From NCBI GenBank assembly GCA_029339195.1, contig JAPTJF010000009.1, forward strand, positions 284,886 to 348,885: 64,000 nucleotides of DNA. The letters run 5' to 3'. The stretch comes from Micractinium sp. NFX-FRZ. Lineage: Eukaryota > Chlorophyta > Trebouxiophyceae > Chlorellales > Chlorellaceae. Positions 24,520 through 37,002 of the stretch are shown here, in pieces (position 1 is the first letter of the stretch; each line of letters starts with the position of its first letter). The translations under genes were made by a program, and so were the position numbers. The notes beneath the pieces are model-generated. The model was given only the letters and a program-made list of their open reading frames with translations. It was not told the origin of the DNA and ran no database searches.

Positions 24520-26129
24520 ATGGACGAGTCCCCATCCACCGTGCAGGCCGAGCCTGCCGCTGTAGCGCGCCCAGCGCTCAGGACGTGCCAAGTGTGCAGC
24601 GTGGAGTGCCCGGCTAGGCCGTTCCATCAGGCAAGTCCGTGCGCTGCAGGATGAGGGCGGCCTGGCCCAGGGGAGGCGCGGCGGGTGTGTCCCCGCCGCC
24701 CGGCCGTCTGCCCAGCCGCCAGCCCGCCCGCTGCCTGCCCCTGGAGACACGCCGCTGCCTACCCGCTCATTGCAGACAAATGCGCAAGGATATTGCATGC
24801 CTGGCGCACTGGCGCACAAACTGGATGCAGCACTCCAGTCGGCATTGCGCTCGCTCTGGCATGCCAGCCCCCGCCCGCTCCGCCTGCCGGCACCGCCTTC
24901 ACCGCCGCCCGCCCTGGCTGCCACCCCTCCCTGCCTGCAGCGTTTCCGCATCTGCCAGCAGCACATGCTGACAGACCAGGTCCACTTCAAGGGCGTCATG
25001 CAGCGCTTCTGTCAGCAGGTGGGGGCTCAAGGGGCACGCTTGCCATACCCTCGCCCACACTCCCAGCCCAGCCCAGCCCAGCCCAGCATTGTGCAAGCAG
25101 GCAGCGGCCGGCCGGCCACAACCCGCAGCCCTGCACCTGTCAGCTCATCTTCCTGCCAGTATGGCGTCATGGCAGGCAGCTGGGGAGGCTGGCTTGTGCC
25201 AGCGCTGGCCAGAACCTAACCAGCCCCTGCACCACCCTGTGCTAGAGCACCCCTGGCTGAGCACTCCTCCTGCCCCCCATTGCTCCCGCCTGCAGTGCGC
25301 CCGCTTCCACGCCCTGAGCGAGTTTGATGGCGCACATCGCAGCTGCCGCTCCCAGCTGGTGCGGCATGCGGCGCGCCGGCGGCAGCTGCGCCGTGCCCGC
25401 AGCAACGGCGAACCGGTGAGCGCGCGGCGCAGCGCGGCGGCGGCGGCAGCTGGGGCAGCGGCGGCGGCCAGGCTGCTGCAGCAGCAGGACCCGCTGCTGG
25501 GCAGTCTGCCTGAGACAGAAGACAGCCACACTGCCAAGCGCCGGCGGCAGTGCAGCACGCCGCCGCGGCACGACCCGCCCACGCGCTCCAGCGCAGGGCT
25601 GCCCACCTGCAGCGGGAGCCCCAAAAGCGGCAGCAGCGGCGGCGAGAGCACGGGGCAGATGCTGGGGCTGACTGCCTGCACGCTGCCCGGCTGGGAGCAG
25701 CCCGTGTCGCTGGGCTCTCAAGGCAGCGCTGAGTCCAGCTTAGAGCTCTTTGTGGCCCCTGCTGAGGTGGCGATGGCAGGGCAGGGCAGCAGCCTGGATG
25801 CACTAGTTGCGGCGGCAGCCGAGGAGCAGTGGCAGCAGCAGCAGCAGTTTGCTGCCCAGCAGACGCAGCAGCTGCTGCAGCTGCTGCCGGCGGCGGCAGG
25901 CGCGGCGGCAGCGGCCCCTCCAGGTGCACCCGAGTTGGACCAGCACCTGGGCTTGCTTGCGCCACACACGCATACGGCAGTGCTCTCGGCAGTGCAGGCA
26001 GCACTGGCGCAGCAGCAGCTGGAGCGGCAGGCAACGGCCTGCCTGCTGCAGGCTACCCTTGCATGGGCAGGCGCCCTGCTGAAGCAGCAGCAGCAGCAGC
26101 AGCAGCAGCAGGGCCCTCGGCTGGTATGA
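24520..26129 (+). CDS. SBP-box (SQUAMOSA-promoter-binding-like) transcription factor, 340 aa
   Basis: Exons 24520-24630, 24941-25018, 25296-26129, all phase 0. The SBP DNA-binding domain occupies residues 23-92 at the extreme N-terminus. Ligands of the second zinc finger are exact: RFCQQCARFH gives C61-x2-C64-x3-H68-x11-C80. The first finger has C42-x2-H45 but a shortened front (C23-x2-C26-x15-C42) compared with the plant C-x4-C-x16-C. A basic nuclear-localisation stretch overlaps the domain end (RSCRSQLVRHAARRR). The rest is low complexity: Ala-rich, then Gln-rich with a run of nine Gln near the end (CAG repeat at about 26084-26110), as in activation domains. Intron 2 splits CQQ from CARFH, the intron position known from land-plant SBP genes. 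Intron 1 has a GC donor (GCAAGT at 24631). SBP proteins bind GTAC cores; algal CRR1 is a copper-response member but far longer. Its target here is unknown. Confidence 0.86.
26084..26110 (+). repeat. CAG trinucleotide repeat in the SBP gene
   Basis: About nine consecutive CAG codons give a poly-Gln run just before the C-terminal GPRLV of the SBP protein. Further Gln-rich tracts lie at about 25830-25880. Such repeats are length-variable and are typical of activation domains. Confidence 0.85.
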
Positions 26130-26399
26130 TGCAACACGCCCCAGCCCCCTTCTCTTCCACTTTCATCTTACCAATCTGTCCATGAGAACAAGTACTCCTG
26201 GCCTCGCACTGAGCGGTGGCCTTCCTGCTTTTCACAATGCACCGTGCCCGGTGCTGACCCACCACACCCTCGCTCACGCCAGAACTTCTTCTGTGTTCCC
26301 CCAGGCCCCCCTTGTACCTCCCCTGCCCAGCACTCGTCCACCTGCTCCAACAACCCTTGATCCAGCACACACCCAAACAAGCCTGCTCTCGGCAAGCAC

Positions 26400-26404
26400 T
26401 GTAA
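26400..26404 (+). terminator. Possible poly(A) signal TGTAA of the SBP gene
   Basis: TGTAA 271 nt after the stop codon and the first one downstream. Green-algal type signal; support is positional only. Confidence 0.4.
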
Positions 26405-27754
26405 TCAATGCCTCCACTGCCCCTGACCTGCCCCCGGGCAATCCACCAGTCCCGCCAGCAGGTGGCAGAGCAGAGCCCAGCCGGCGCACAGCAAGGGGTG
26501 AGGTGGCGTGGGCAGGCTGGGCTGTGGCACCAGTCTCCATGGCTGCCGCTCTCAGAGAGTCGAGTAGGGCAAGGCTGCAGTCAAAAGTGTATAGCTGCAT
26601 AGGTCGGTGGCATTGCCGACACATGCACCGCATTCTTGAGTGCCGCCAACTCGGGAGTGTTCAACCTACTCGGGAAGCTAGTTTGAATTGTTAGCCAGTA
26701 ACGGCGCATTGCCATTTGACGAATGCTGGCGGCCAGGACGGCAACTGCTTGATGCCTGGCGTGCATGCCTCGAGCCCTGTCACCTCTGAAGGTCACGCTG
26801 GCGGCTCCTTTAGCAAACTGGCCCCACCTGTGGGCGGCCGGCCGGCCTGCCCACGCAGCTGGCCACACTTACATGGCGCCCTGTGGCCAGAGTATAGCGG
26901 CTCTTTGGTGACGGTGGCGCAGGGCAGTGCATGGGTGGCGCGAACAGAGGCGCAACCGGCAGCAGCCAAGCGGGCAGCAACGGCAGGTGACTTGACGGGC
27001 AGCTCCAACCGCTGCTGCAACTGAAACCGGATTCACGGGCTGCTGGCTGTGGAGGGGCTTTGACCAGTTAACTCGGGGACGAAGCCTCCATGTGCGTGGC
27101 CCAGGCAGTTGGAACCCCATATGGGCAGGCCTTGAGGGGAGAGTGCAGCGAGTGGAGTCCTGCCAGAGGGGTGCACCACCCACCCCGGAAGGGGGGGCGG
27201 TACCGAAGACCCGCTGCCGCTCGGGCCCCCGTCCGTTACACAATTCGCCACATATCAGCTCGCCGCGGACCGATTTCACAGGAGAAGGAACCCTGCAGAG
27301 GAGAAAAGGAACTCTCGGTACGAGAGGCGATCCTGCAACGAGAAACTGCCACGAGTGGGGCTCCCGCCTGCTGACAGGCAACTTCTTTCCGAGATAAACC
27401 GCAATCATCTCCGCCGCCCAACGGAGAGAGTTTGGGAGGACGGGAGAGTAGGTACGAAAGGTAGGCCGCCCTATGCCTGCTCCGGCCAACTCCAGTGACG
27501 CACTGCACCTTGCGCTTAGCCGCGCAGATCCATCCCTGGCGCAGGAAGTCCTACATTACTGTCAGTGACGGCCTGAGGGCCCGGCCCGCAGGCGCGCCCG
27601 AATAAACAGCCGCATCGCCTACATCGCCTCTCAGGTGCAGCCGTCATGCCCAGAAGCAGCTCAGACCCCCAATAAACAACACACGAGCAGTCTGGAAGGC
27701 CCGACGCCGGGGCCCGCGTCGGACTGCACGGCAGCGGTGTGGCCCAAAAAGGCC

Positions 27755-27772
27755 GCTGCCATATATGGCAGC
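27755..27772. promoter_or_regulatory. Palindromic CArG/TATA-like element upstream of paralog C
   Basis: GCTGCCATATATGGCAGC is its own reverse complement. Its core CCATATATGG fits the CArG box CC(A/T)6GG bound by MADS/SRF factors, and it also contains a TATA-like stretch. It lies about 91 bp before the C start codon, a plausible core-promoter position. Whether it is a TATA box, a MADS site or chance is not decidable from sequence. Confidence 0.45.
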
Positions 27773-27862
27773 TGCTGCGGTCCTCTCGCGTTCCCGTCGC
27801 GCACAAAACGCACCCTCATCCCACTTGCCGCCGCAGGGAGGCTGAGGCGCCCAGCAGGCGTC

Positions 27863-30800
27863 ATGGCGGCGGTGGCCCGCGCCGCCGCCGCGCTGGCGGT
27901 ATGCCTGCTAGCTCTGGCCACCGGCGCAGCTGCGTGCGACCCAGGTGAGGCATGATCAGCACAGCATCCCTGCGGCACGTCAAGCAGTCCAGCCTGGGCT
28001 GTGTGGGCGCAGGCAAGGTGGCGATGCCGGCGGTAGGTAGCGCGCCGCTTTGCGAGCGTACGTGCCCGCAACCGCCGCTGCCGCCGCTCTGCTGCTGCTG
28101 CAGGATACTTCAAGCTCGACCTCGTTCAGACGTCGAGCCTCACGGACTCCATCGCCAAGTGCCTGACCAGCTTCAAAGTCAACCTTACAGCCACCTGCGA
28201 CGTGAGTCCCAGGCAGCCGGCAGCAGACGCGGCAGCAGACGCGAGCAGGCGCTCAGGGGGTGGCCGCGGGAGCCCCGCTGGCGTGCGGGTGTGCCTCATC
28301 GTGCTGGAGCTTTCTGCGCTCTGCTGCCGCCCACAGCCTTGCCCCCCGCCTCCGCTCCCTGCAGGTGTCCATTGTGCCGCTGAACTCGGCGGGGCAGTGG
28401 GTGACTGGCATCTGGGCGGGGTCGGCCACAGGCACGAGCAAGCTGTACACAGTTTTGGAGGAGTGCCCCATCGTGGAGAGCGTCCCAATCAACACCGGCA
28501 GTGTGACGACGGATATTGAGACCTTGCTGAAAGGCTTCATCTACGGGTTTGACGCCTCGAAAGTGCCCGTGAAGCCAGACGCAATAACCAGCGTCACATA
28601 TGGACCCGCCGCTGCGGGGACCGGCCAGGGGCTTGTGACGATCGTGCGCCCGTCTGCCACGCTGGTGTATGCCATCACAGAGGTGAGTGGCCAGGAGAGG
28701 GGGCCAAGCAGCAGCAGCAGCAGCACCACCAGCAGCAGCACGGGCGGGAGCGCGGCCAGGCCGCACACCGAGGGTATCAGGGCAGGGGCGGTGCTGTGGC
28801 ACGGGCGGCCGCCACGTACCGGCTGCTTTGAAAGCGGTAGCTGGCCGGCAGGCAGCTGCAGCTGCCCAACACAAGGCCTGCCCTGCCCTGCCCCCACCTG
28901 CCGCCCCGCAGGTGACCCTCCTCACCCCTGCTGATGTGGACGCTGGCGTGGCGGTGCCTGCCAGCTGCGCCAGTTTTGCCGGGCTCACCACCCCGGCAAA
29001 CCTGTGCAAAGACGACAGCACCATGCCGGAGGGGCTGGCCACCGCCTGCCAGACGGGGTACTATGGGATCTACATTGACTCCACCGTCGTCAAAGTCTGC
29101 GGGCTGTGCCCCTCGGGTGGGTTGGGTGGGTGGGTGGGTGGCCAGACGGGCGTCGCCCCACAGGGGCTGCGCATGGCGCAGCGGGGCAGGCAGGCCTGGC
29201 AGGCAGCCCCTGGGCAGCGCCGCGCGCGCTTGAGCGGCCCTGGCGAGCTAGCCCATGCTGCCCTGTCTCACCGCCATCCACCTTGGCCCCCGCCTCCCCG
29301 CGCGTGTGCAGGAGCTTTTGGTGACAACGGCTACGGCTGCACCGCCTGCCCGGGAGGCAGTGTGTCCACCCAAGTGGGGCAGGCCTCTTGCGCGACACAG
29401 TGCCTGGCTGGCACGTACGCGCCAGATGGTGGGTGGGCGTGGGGTGGGCCAGCAGCGCGTGGGGAAGTGCTGCTGTACGGAGGGGGAACCATGTAATCTG
29501 GGGGTTGGGAGGGGCGGTTGGAGGGCCGTCGGGCGCATCCCAGCGGGGTGCATTCTCCTGCTGCCCCTGGGTGCGGGCGGGTGCCAGGGGGGTGGGTGTG
29601 CCTGAAGACCTGGGGGGGACCGCTGGGTTCTGACATCAGGCTTGCTCCTCTGCCCGCCATGCGCCGCATGCAGGGAGCAACACGTGCCTGCCCTGCCCAG
29701 CAGGCACCTACAGCGACTCGCCTGGCAGCTCAATCTGCCTCGAGTGGTGAGTGAGCCCACAACAGCCGTGCGTGTGCTTTTCAAGCGCCAGCCCAGAGCC
29801 GGGCCAGCCGCAGCACCTGACCTGCTCTGTCCTGTCCTCTGGTGGCTTGCCTTGCTGTGGTGCACGCTGACGCTCACCCTGGTGCCTCCTTGCTGCAGCC
29901 CTGCCGACTCATACGCGCACGTCCCTGGGCGGACCACCTGCCTGCGCTGCATCAACGGCGTCCCGGTTACGTGCAAGGAAGGGGTCGGAAACTGCACAGC
30001 CACGGCAGCATCGCCAGGTGCGCTCGCAGCCGGCTGCCAAGCTGCAGGCCGCACGGTGGGGTGCGGCTGGCTGGGGTGCTGCCCACAGCCAGGGCCCTGC
30101 TCTACTCGCACACACACACACACACACACACACCTGCTGCCCGCCCGTCTCTGTTGCCTGCTTTGCCCCGCTGCAGGCAGCCACGTGCTGTCAACTGGCA
30201 CCATGACCTGCACGCCTGCCGCCCTTGGATCCAGCTATGAGATCCCAGCCTACACCAACTGCCCAACTTGGACATCGGGGGCCACCCCCAAGCTCCAGCT
30301 GTCGCTGCAAGTGGCCGGGGTGAGGACAGCTTCTCAAGTGCCTGCACTCACGCGCTCCCTCACAGGCGATGGCAGCCAGGGCTGTGACAGCGTGTGCGTG
30401 TTGTGCTACGCCCCTCCGTGCACCCCTCCTGCCCTCCTGCTCCGGCGCGCGGCACGCAACAGGGCGAGGCCCCGGCACGATCAACCCCTCACCGCGTGCC
30501 TGCCCGCCTCCTCCCGCTCGGCGCCTGCCCAGCCTGCCTGTCCGCTCCCTTGCTGCCTTCCCACCTGGTGGCCGCGACCCCAGCGCGCGCCAGCACAGAA
30601 GCACTCTTACCCACGCTTACCCGGAACCGAGCGCCCACCCGCTCACCATGCACCGGCACCCACCGTGCCCGCTCGCCTTCCCCCACTATGCAGGACTGCT
30701 CCATCGACATCCTGCCCATGACTGATGAGGCGCTGTCGTGCAGCGAGCCGCTCAACGCACTCTATGGCAGCAACCAGATGCGTGCATACTACACAGATCT

Positions 30801-33800
30801 CACGAGCATCCAGTCGATGCTCCCCACCGATGTGCCCTCTAGGTGTGCCCCCGCCGCCTGCACCCCCGACGCCACTGCCTGTGCCCGCATGCTGCTGCTT
30901 CTGCTGCCGCCGCCGCTCCTGCCCCTGCTGCGGCTGCAACTGGCTTGGCGCGGCGTGCCCGCGTGCATGGGGCGCCACCAGCGGTATGGGTCTCCTCCTC
31001 AACCTAGCCCTGTCCCCCAGGCTCGCCAGCCCGGATTCTCCTCCTCCCCGCCACACCCCGCCGTGTGGCCAGCGCCAGGGCCCTGGCCTGAGCCTGTTGG
31101 TGCAACACGCCGTGCCGCCCTCCCTGCTGCAGCTCATACATGTTTGACATTGTGAATGCTGCCAACTCGGCAGCCCTCACCATGACATTCTGGGGCGCGA
31201 CCACCGACAAGACGGCGGTGCCAGACCCAAACGTGAGCCCCTCCGCCCTGCAATGCAGCTCTGCACTGCGGGGCCAGCGTGGTTTGGGCACCCTCGGCAC
31301 GACCCGGTGGCACACGCACTGCATGCTGCGCTACGCTGTGCATGCCCACCAAGGCCGCCCCTGCTTCACTGCATGCCTCCACCCCCTCTGTGCCCCCTGC
31401 CCTCCCCCACCCACCCGCAGGTCTGCACCTCCACAGTGACCGTGGTCGGCGGCAAGGTGGCCAACTTCCCTCTGGTCACCCCAAGCACATCCACCGTCAC
31501 CTGCCCCGCTGGCTCCTACCGTTCCTCACCCGAGTACTGCCTCCCCTGCCCCACCGGCTACACCTGCTCCTCCAACCAAAAGACCGCATGCGCGCCAGGT
31601 GAGGGGCTCAACGGGCTGGCAGGCAGGCAGCTGCACTTGCCGTCCGCTCGACGCGCGCTCTGTGCCTGCTCCGCCCTGCACAGCCCCGCCACTCCCCTCT
31701 GCCCTGCGCACACCGCGCACGCCCTCCCAGCCCTGCACCTGCCCGCACGCAACCAGGCACACCTGCCCCTGCTGTTGCCACAACGTGTGCACATTGCGCC
31801 ACGCCTCATCCAATTACGGTGCGCTGCTTCCCCCCGCCTTGTGCCCTCTGCCACAGATTTCTACAACTCGATTCTGGGGCTGGGCACGGCCTGCGAGCAG
31901 TGCGACTCCACCCCCCTGGACTCTTCTGGCAACAATGTCACCACCACCCCATCCTACCCAGGAGGCACGCGGTACACAACCTACGCGGGAGCAGCGTACT
32001 GCACCGTCCCCTACACCGACACCACATGCATCTACAGTGAGCATGGGCGGGGCAGGGGTGCAGCCATGCAGTCTGCGACGTGCCCCTCTGCTGCACCACC
32101 GGCCTGCAGGGCTGCCCATGGCGCAGCCAAACCAAGCCTGGCTATGGGTGCTGCGAGGGCACTGGGCTATTGTGCTGCCACTGGGCTGCTGCGCTGCGGT
32201 GCCTGGCCGTTGGCCTGTGTGCTGCTTCGGAGGGGCGTGCCGCTCGCGCTTCCGCACACGCCACCCACCTGCGTCTGCCTGCCTGCCTGCCCATCTGACC
32301 ACCAGCCCCGACTGCTGGCCTCCCCACATTGCGCGCCCTGCAGTGCTGTGGAACCTGGCTGGCTCCACTGAGCGCACCCAGGGGTACCAGTACGAGCCTG
32401 CCAGCAAAACGTGCGAGCTGTGCCCTGCCGGCACCTACCGCCCCGTCCCAGGCTCGGCCACCGGCATCACCGCCACCCCCACGCACAACGCCACCGATGA
32501 CACCCTGCAAAGCTGTCTCGACTGGTGAGCTAGCCTGCTGACTTTCCAGCCTTGTGAGGGGCACCAGAGTTCTAGAGCTGGTGCTAGGGCAAGATCCAGA
32601 GGGCGTTACAGGCCAGCACCTGGAGGGAAGCTGCTAGCATGGTGGGGGCAACAGGGGCTCGAGGGGATGCTTGGGTAACAGCCACCTGGCGCCTGCTGAG
32701 CCGTGCTGCACTATGGGATGCCACCGCCAGCCAGCCCCGCTCATTACACTCATCCGCGCGCCGCCGCCTGCCTCCCTCCCCCTCCGCTGCAGCCCGCCTG
32801 GGACGTATTCTGCACCGGGAGCCAAGGGACTGGCCCAATGTGTGAAGTGCCCCATTGGAGAGGTGTGCACCGCTCACAGCAGCAGAAGGCACCAAGCGGT
32901 AGCGGCAGCCGCAGCTGCCGCCATGAGCACGGCAGTGCATGCAGGGCATGGTGGGATGTTGGTGCCCGCATCAGGCCCGCTGACCCTGCTCCGCTCTGTG
33001 TGCCCGCCCACCTCCCCTGCCGCAGTACAACCCAAGCTTTGGGCTGGGCGATCAGTCCAGCGCCCCGGGGGGCATCAAGTGCCTGCTATGCCCCGAGGGC
33101 AGCCTGGCGCTCTCAGGCAGCCAGGTTGCCGGCACAGGGATCACGCTGGTTGACGGCGCCACCTACTGCGACGCCTGGTGAGCGTCCGCCCGCTCCCTGC
33201 AGCTCTGGAGGTGTAGGGCGGGCCTGCCTCTGCATGCTGCTGCTCTGTCGGCTGCTGCCAGCTAGACTCATGCACAGCCCTCACACACCCCGCTCCGGAT
33301 TGTCACCTCCTGCCTCCCCCCGCTGCAGCCCCGCCGGCACCTTCCAGGACCGCACAAACAACACCCTGGCGTGCATCTCGTGCCTGAATGCCGACCCAGA
33401 TGAGGGGAAGTACATGTACCGCAGCGGCGACGCCTCGCCTGAGAACAACGAGTGCCTGCGCGTCCCCTCAGGTATGCCTCCCCCTCTCCTGCGACCCTGC
33501 CCTGCCCCCCACCTACCACGCCTTGCCTGGCAAGCCCAGCGCTGCCGAGCCGTGCCCGCGCGCTGGGCCTGGCTCCGCTGAGCCTCACCACACAGCCCCC
33601 GCCCACCTGCGCGCCCACCTGCCGCCGCCTGCAGGCTACAAGCTGACCGACAGCACGCATTCGGCCATCTCGCTGTGCGAGGCGGGCACCGTCTCCTTTT
33701 GGGACGACACCCGCATCCCCGGGGAGAAGCGCGTCCCGTTTTCAGACACCAACGCAAACCAGCAGTGCATGGCCTGCTCAGAGCTGGACATTGAGATGGG

Positions 33801-36473
33801 CAGCCAGCCCGCGCTCATTCACACCTACGCGCCGCGCGCAGGTGCGTGTGAAGGCACGGGCGTCGTGTGCGCGCGCGTGACGTGCCGCACGCGCCGCACA
33901 GCCCTGCCCTGCCGAGCTGGGATGAGCTTGCAGCTGCCCATGTGCTGCTGCCAGGCAATCGTGCGCGCCCAGAGGCTGCTGAGCACCCCTGCTGTGACGC
34001 GCTGAGCTAGCTGTCCCTGGCTCCGTGGATGCCAGAAGGCCGGCCCACTCACCCCACTCCTCCCCCCCGGCCCGCCCCCACGCTCTGCAGGCATGATGGC
34101 GTGCATCCCCTGCCCCGCGGGCACCATTCCTGACTACAACGCCACGGCGCACACGACGCTGGGCTGCTTGGAGTGCCCCGATGGAAAGTACCGCGATGCA
34201 TACCTACCCAGGTGAGCCGCCCACCCGTCTAGCTGCCTCGCCCTGGGCAGGGATCACACCAGGGGCACACACACCCAGCACGGCTGCCTGGTGGCGGGAG
34301 GCCACGCCCGGCCAAGCACCGTGTTGAACATCTTGATCACACCCCCTGCCCCCCCGCCGACTCCTCAAACCACCCTGTGTGACTGCAGTGGCGAGTGCCA
34401 GGCTTGCGGCGTGGGCAAGGAGGTGGGACCCTCCACCAAGCAAGACTGCACCCTCTGGTGAGCTCACCCCTCCGCCCTGACACAGCACCTGCCTGCTTCA
34501 ACCCTCCCAGCGCCGCCACCTGCCTGCCAGCCCGCAGCAGCGAGCAAAGCCCAGGCTTGTCACTGTGCGCACGCCCACCCTCCTCTGCCCGCCCTGCAGC
34601 CGGCCTGGCACCTACCTCGACCTGGCCATGGCTGATCCCCTGAATCCTGAGAACTTCTGTGCGGCCTGCCCGGTAAGCCCGCAGCACGCAGCAGTAGGAA
34701 GGGAGGCGGTGTGCCTGACTGCCGTGCAAGCGCGGACGTTGTCAGCAGCCTGGCATGGGTGGGAGCATCCGCGCGCTCACACCCCCATGTGCACCCCGCC
34801 ACCTGGCCCCTGCCCCGCCTGCCTGCCCGGCGTGCAGGAGCACCAGTACCGCCCCACAGCAGGCGCCACCTCTTGCCTGCTCTGCCCCAAGGGCACAGAG
34901 ACACAGGACACGGGCAACACCGAGTGCACGCCCTGCGCGGTCGGCTTCTACAACGGCGTCCCCGGCACCGCCTGCGATGAGGCACCCGCCGGCACGTTTG
35001 TGAACACCACCGGGGCCTTCTACCCGCTACCATGGTGAGTCCCTTAGCAGCCTGTTTGTCGTGCAGTGTGCTCCGGTGCAGGGCTGCCAGGGCCAGGGCC
35101 AGGGCCCATACATGCTTCGCTGTGCCACACTGTGCCTTGCCAAATGCAAGCCTGCCCTCCGCCACGCCCACCTCTCGCCGCCTCCCACGTGCCCCTCACC
35201 CCCACCCACCCTTCACTGCAGCCCCAAGGGCACATGGAACAACGAGAAGGCGCAGGACAACTGCAACTCCTGCCCCCCCGGCAAGTACGCCAACACCCTG
35301 GGCTCCAAGGAGTGCAAGACCTGCGCGGGCGGCACTTTCTCCACGGGGCAGGCATCCACTTGCACAGACTGCCGCCCCGGCTACGCAGCACCCGCAGGCA
35401 GCGCGTCTTGCAGCCCCTGCAAGCCGGGCACGTACGCCCCCGACTCAAAGTCCCTCACCTGCAAACCCTGCCCACGTGGATACCAGTGCCCTACAAGCGC
35501 TATGAAGTGAGCGCCTGAGCTTGCAGGCAGCCCCCCCCCCCCCCAGGAGCGCCGCCTGCCCTGCCCTCCCCATGCTATGCCATGCCAGCGCGTGCACCGG
35601 TGCTGCCTGCCTGGCTGCACACCAGCAGCAGGGCACAGCCTTGTGAGCCTGCCTGCCCGCCCTCCTGCACATGTGCTGAACCGCTGCTGGCCTGCCCTTG
35701 TTGTGCCTTGCAGGACCAAGGCTGGCTGCCCCAAGGGCACGTTCAGCAACAAGGAGGGCAACAAGCTCTGCACCCCCTGGTGAGACTCTCATCGGATGTG
35801 ACCCCGCACACGCATGTCGGCACGTGGGCTGCAGCAGCTGTGCCGCCGGCCTGCGGCTCCACATGCCCGCTTCTCTGGCTTGCAAGGTGCCCAGCTGGGC
35901 ATGCATTGCAATACATGCTGCGCCTGCCAGCTGACCTTGAAGCCCCCTGGTTGCCGTCCCCCCCCCACCCGCAGCCCGGTCAACACATTCTCTCTTGGCG
36001 GCACCAGCACCGCAGCGGTCTTTGCGTGCACGAAATGGTGAGTGGCCTAGCCTAGCCCATGCCTTGCCTAGTCATTTCGATGTGTGAGGCGCCAGAGTGC
36101 CTCGGCAGGCAGGCGCATGTCCCCTGTGCCCCAGCCAGCAGGAAGCCCTGCCACCCCCACGCACGCCCAGCGGTGGCCAACCCTCCTTGCCCACCCCTCC
36201 TCCAACTCTGCAGCAACGTGGGCACAAATACGCGCGGCCTCACGGGGCAATCGTTGTGTCAAGTCATCCGGTGCGCATCTGTCTGTGTGTGGGTGGGGAT
36301 GAGGTGCAAGTGGAGGTGTGCACGGGGCCCTGCCGGCGTGGCCTGTGGCCATCAATGGCACCGGGGGCGGTGGAAGCTCCAGGAGTGAGACGGCAATCGG
36401 ACCCCTACTAACCCGACTGCTGTCCGCTCCCAATTGCCTCTCCTGCAGACCGCAAGTCCGGCGTCTCAGTTAG
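27863..36473 (+). CDS. Secreted Cys-rich repeat protein, paralog C (1156 aa)
   Basis: Twenty-six exons: 27863-27944, 28104-28201, 28365-28682, 28912-29116, 29312-29428, 29674-29746, 29899-30017, 30177-30319, 30694-30842, 31133-31232, 31421-31598, 31857-32036, 32344-32524, 32793-32862, 33026-33177, 33329-33471, 33635-33841, 34091-34211, 34389-34457, 34600-34672, 34838-35034, 35222-35506, 35714-35779, 35975-36037, 36214-36270, 36449-36473; 3471 nt, open throughout. Signal peptide MAAVARAAAALAVCLLALATG. The unknown N-terminal region spans about 28-235, Cys-rich modules 235-340, the conserved DCSIDI region about 386-468, and Cys-rich GCC2/GCC3-like repeats run to about 1140. The protein ends RPQVRRLS and has no membrane anchor. 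Exons of 318, 149, 117, 73, 69 and 66 nt have the same length in D. FVNTTGAF, an N-glycosylation sequon, also occurs in B. Codon use is less biased than in B. Role unknown. Confidence 0.9.
30109..30132 (+). repeat. (CA)12 microsatellite in intron 7 of paralog C
   Basis: Twelve uninterrupted CA units inside the intron between exons 29899-30017 and 30177-30319. A shorter CA run lies in an intron of A (about 128-142). Confidence 0.9.
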
Positions 36474-36997
36474 GCTTAGTCGTGCACGGAGCAGGCGCTT
36501 CGGGGCTCTTGGGGCGGGCAATGTCCGCCCGTGGCGTGTGGGAGGCCCGCCAGCTGGCAGCCCAGTATACAAGAGCAGGTCTGTTGTTGGAACGCCTGCC
36601 TGTGTACTCGATTTGCTAGCGGGCAGAGTCTGAAGTGTACTTGCACACACCGTGTGGCCCTTCTCAAGTGTCTGTGTTACCTGCCCCCACACGTGCGCCG
36701 GCGCGCCCCTTCGTGCACCTGCTCCCGCTCCCTGCTTGCTCGTTTTTTAATGGCCCATCCTGTTTCTTTGCTCACCTCCCACCGCTGGGGAAATCTGCTT
36801 GCTTGCTTCTTCCTGCTCCCCCCTTCCCCCTCTGTTTTGTTCCTCTGCACCTTCAATAACCTCACAACTGTCCCTCTCGGCGCTGCCGCCACCTGCAACA
36901 TGCCCTGTCTCTTGGCGAGTGAGGCAGAGCGCTACCATCATCAAACACACGCACACAAACTAACGGATTGCGGTTTGTGCGGCCTGAGCGCTGCGCA

Positions 36998-37002
36998 TGT
37001 AA
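36998..37002 (+). terminator. Possible poly(A) signal TGTAA of paralog C
   Basis: First plus-strand TGTAA after the C stop codon. Positional support only. Confidence 0.38.

Larger units (their letters stand above)
26130..27862. other. Intergenic: 3' region of the SBP gene and upstream region of paralog C
   Basis: A TGTAA at 26400-26404 may end the SBP transcript. Toward C there are two TCGTACC sites read on the minus strand (around 27318 and 27452) and an 18-bp perfect palindrome with a CC(A/T)6GG core (27755-27772). No ORF with a recognisable domain. Confidence 0.55.
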
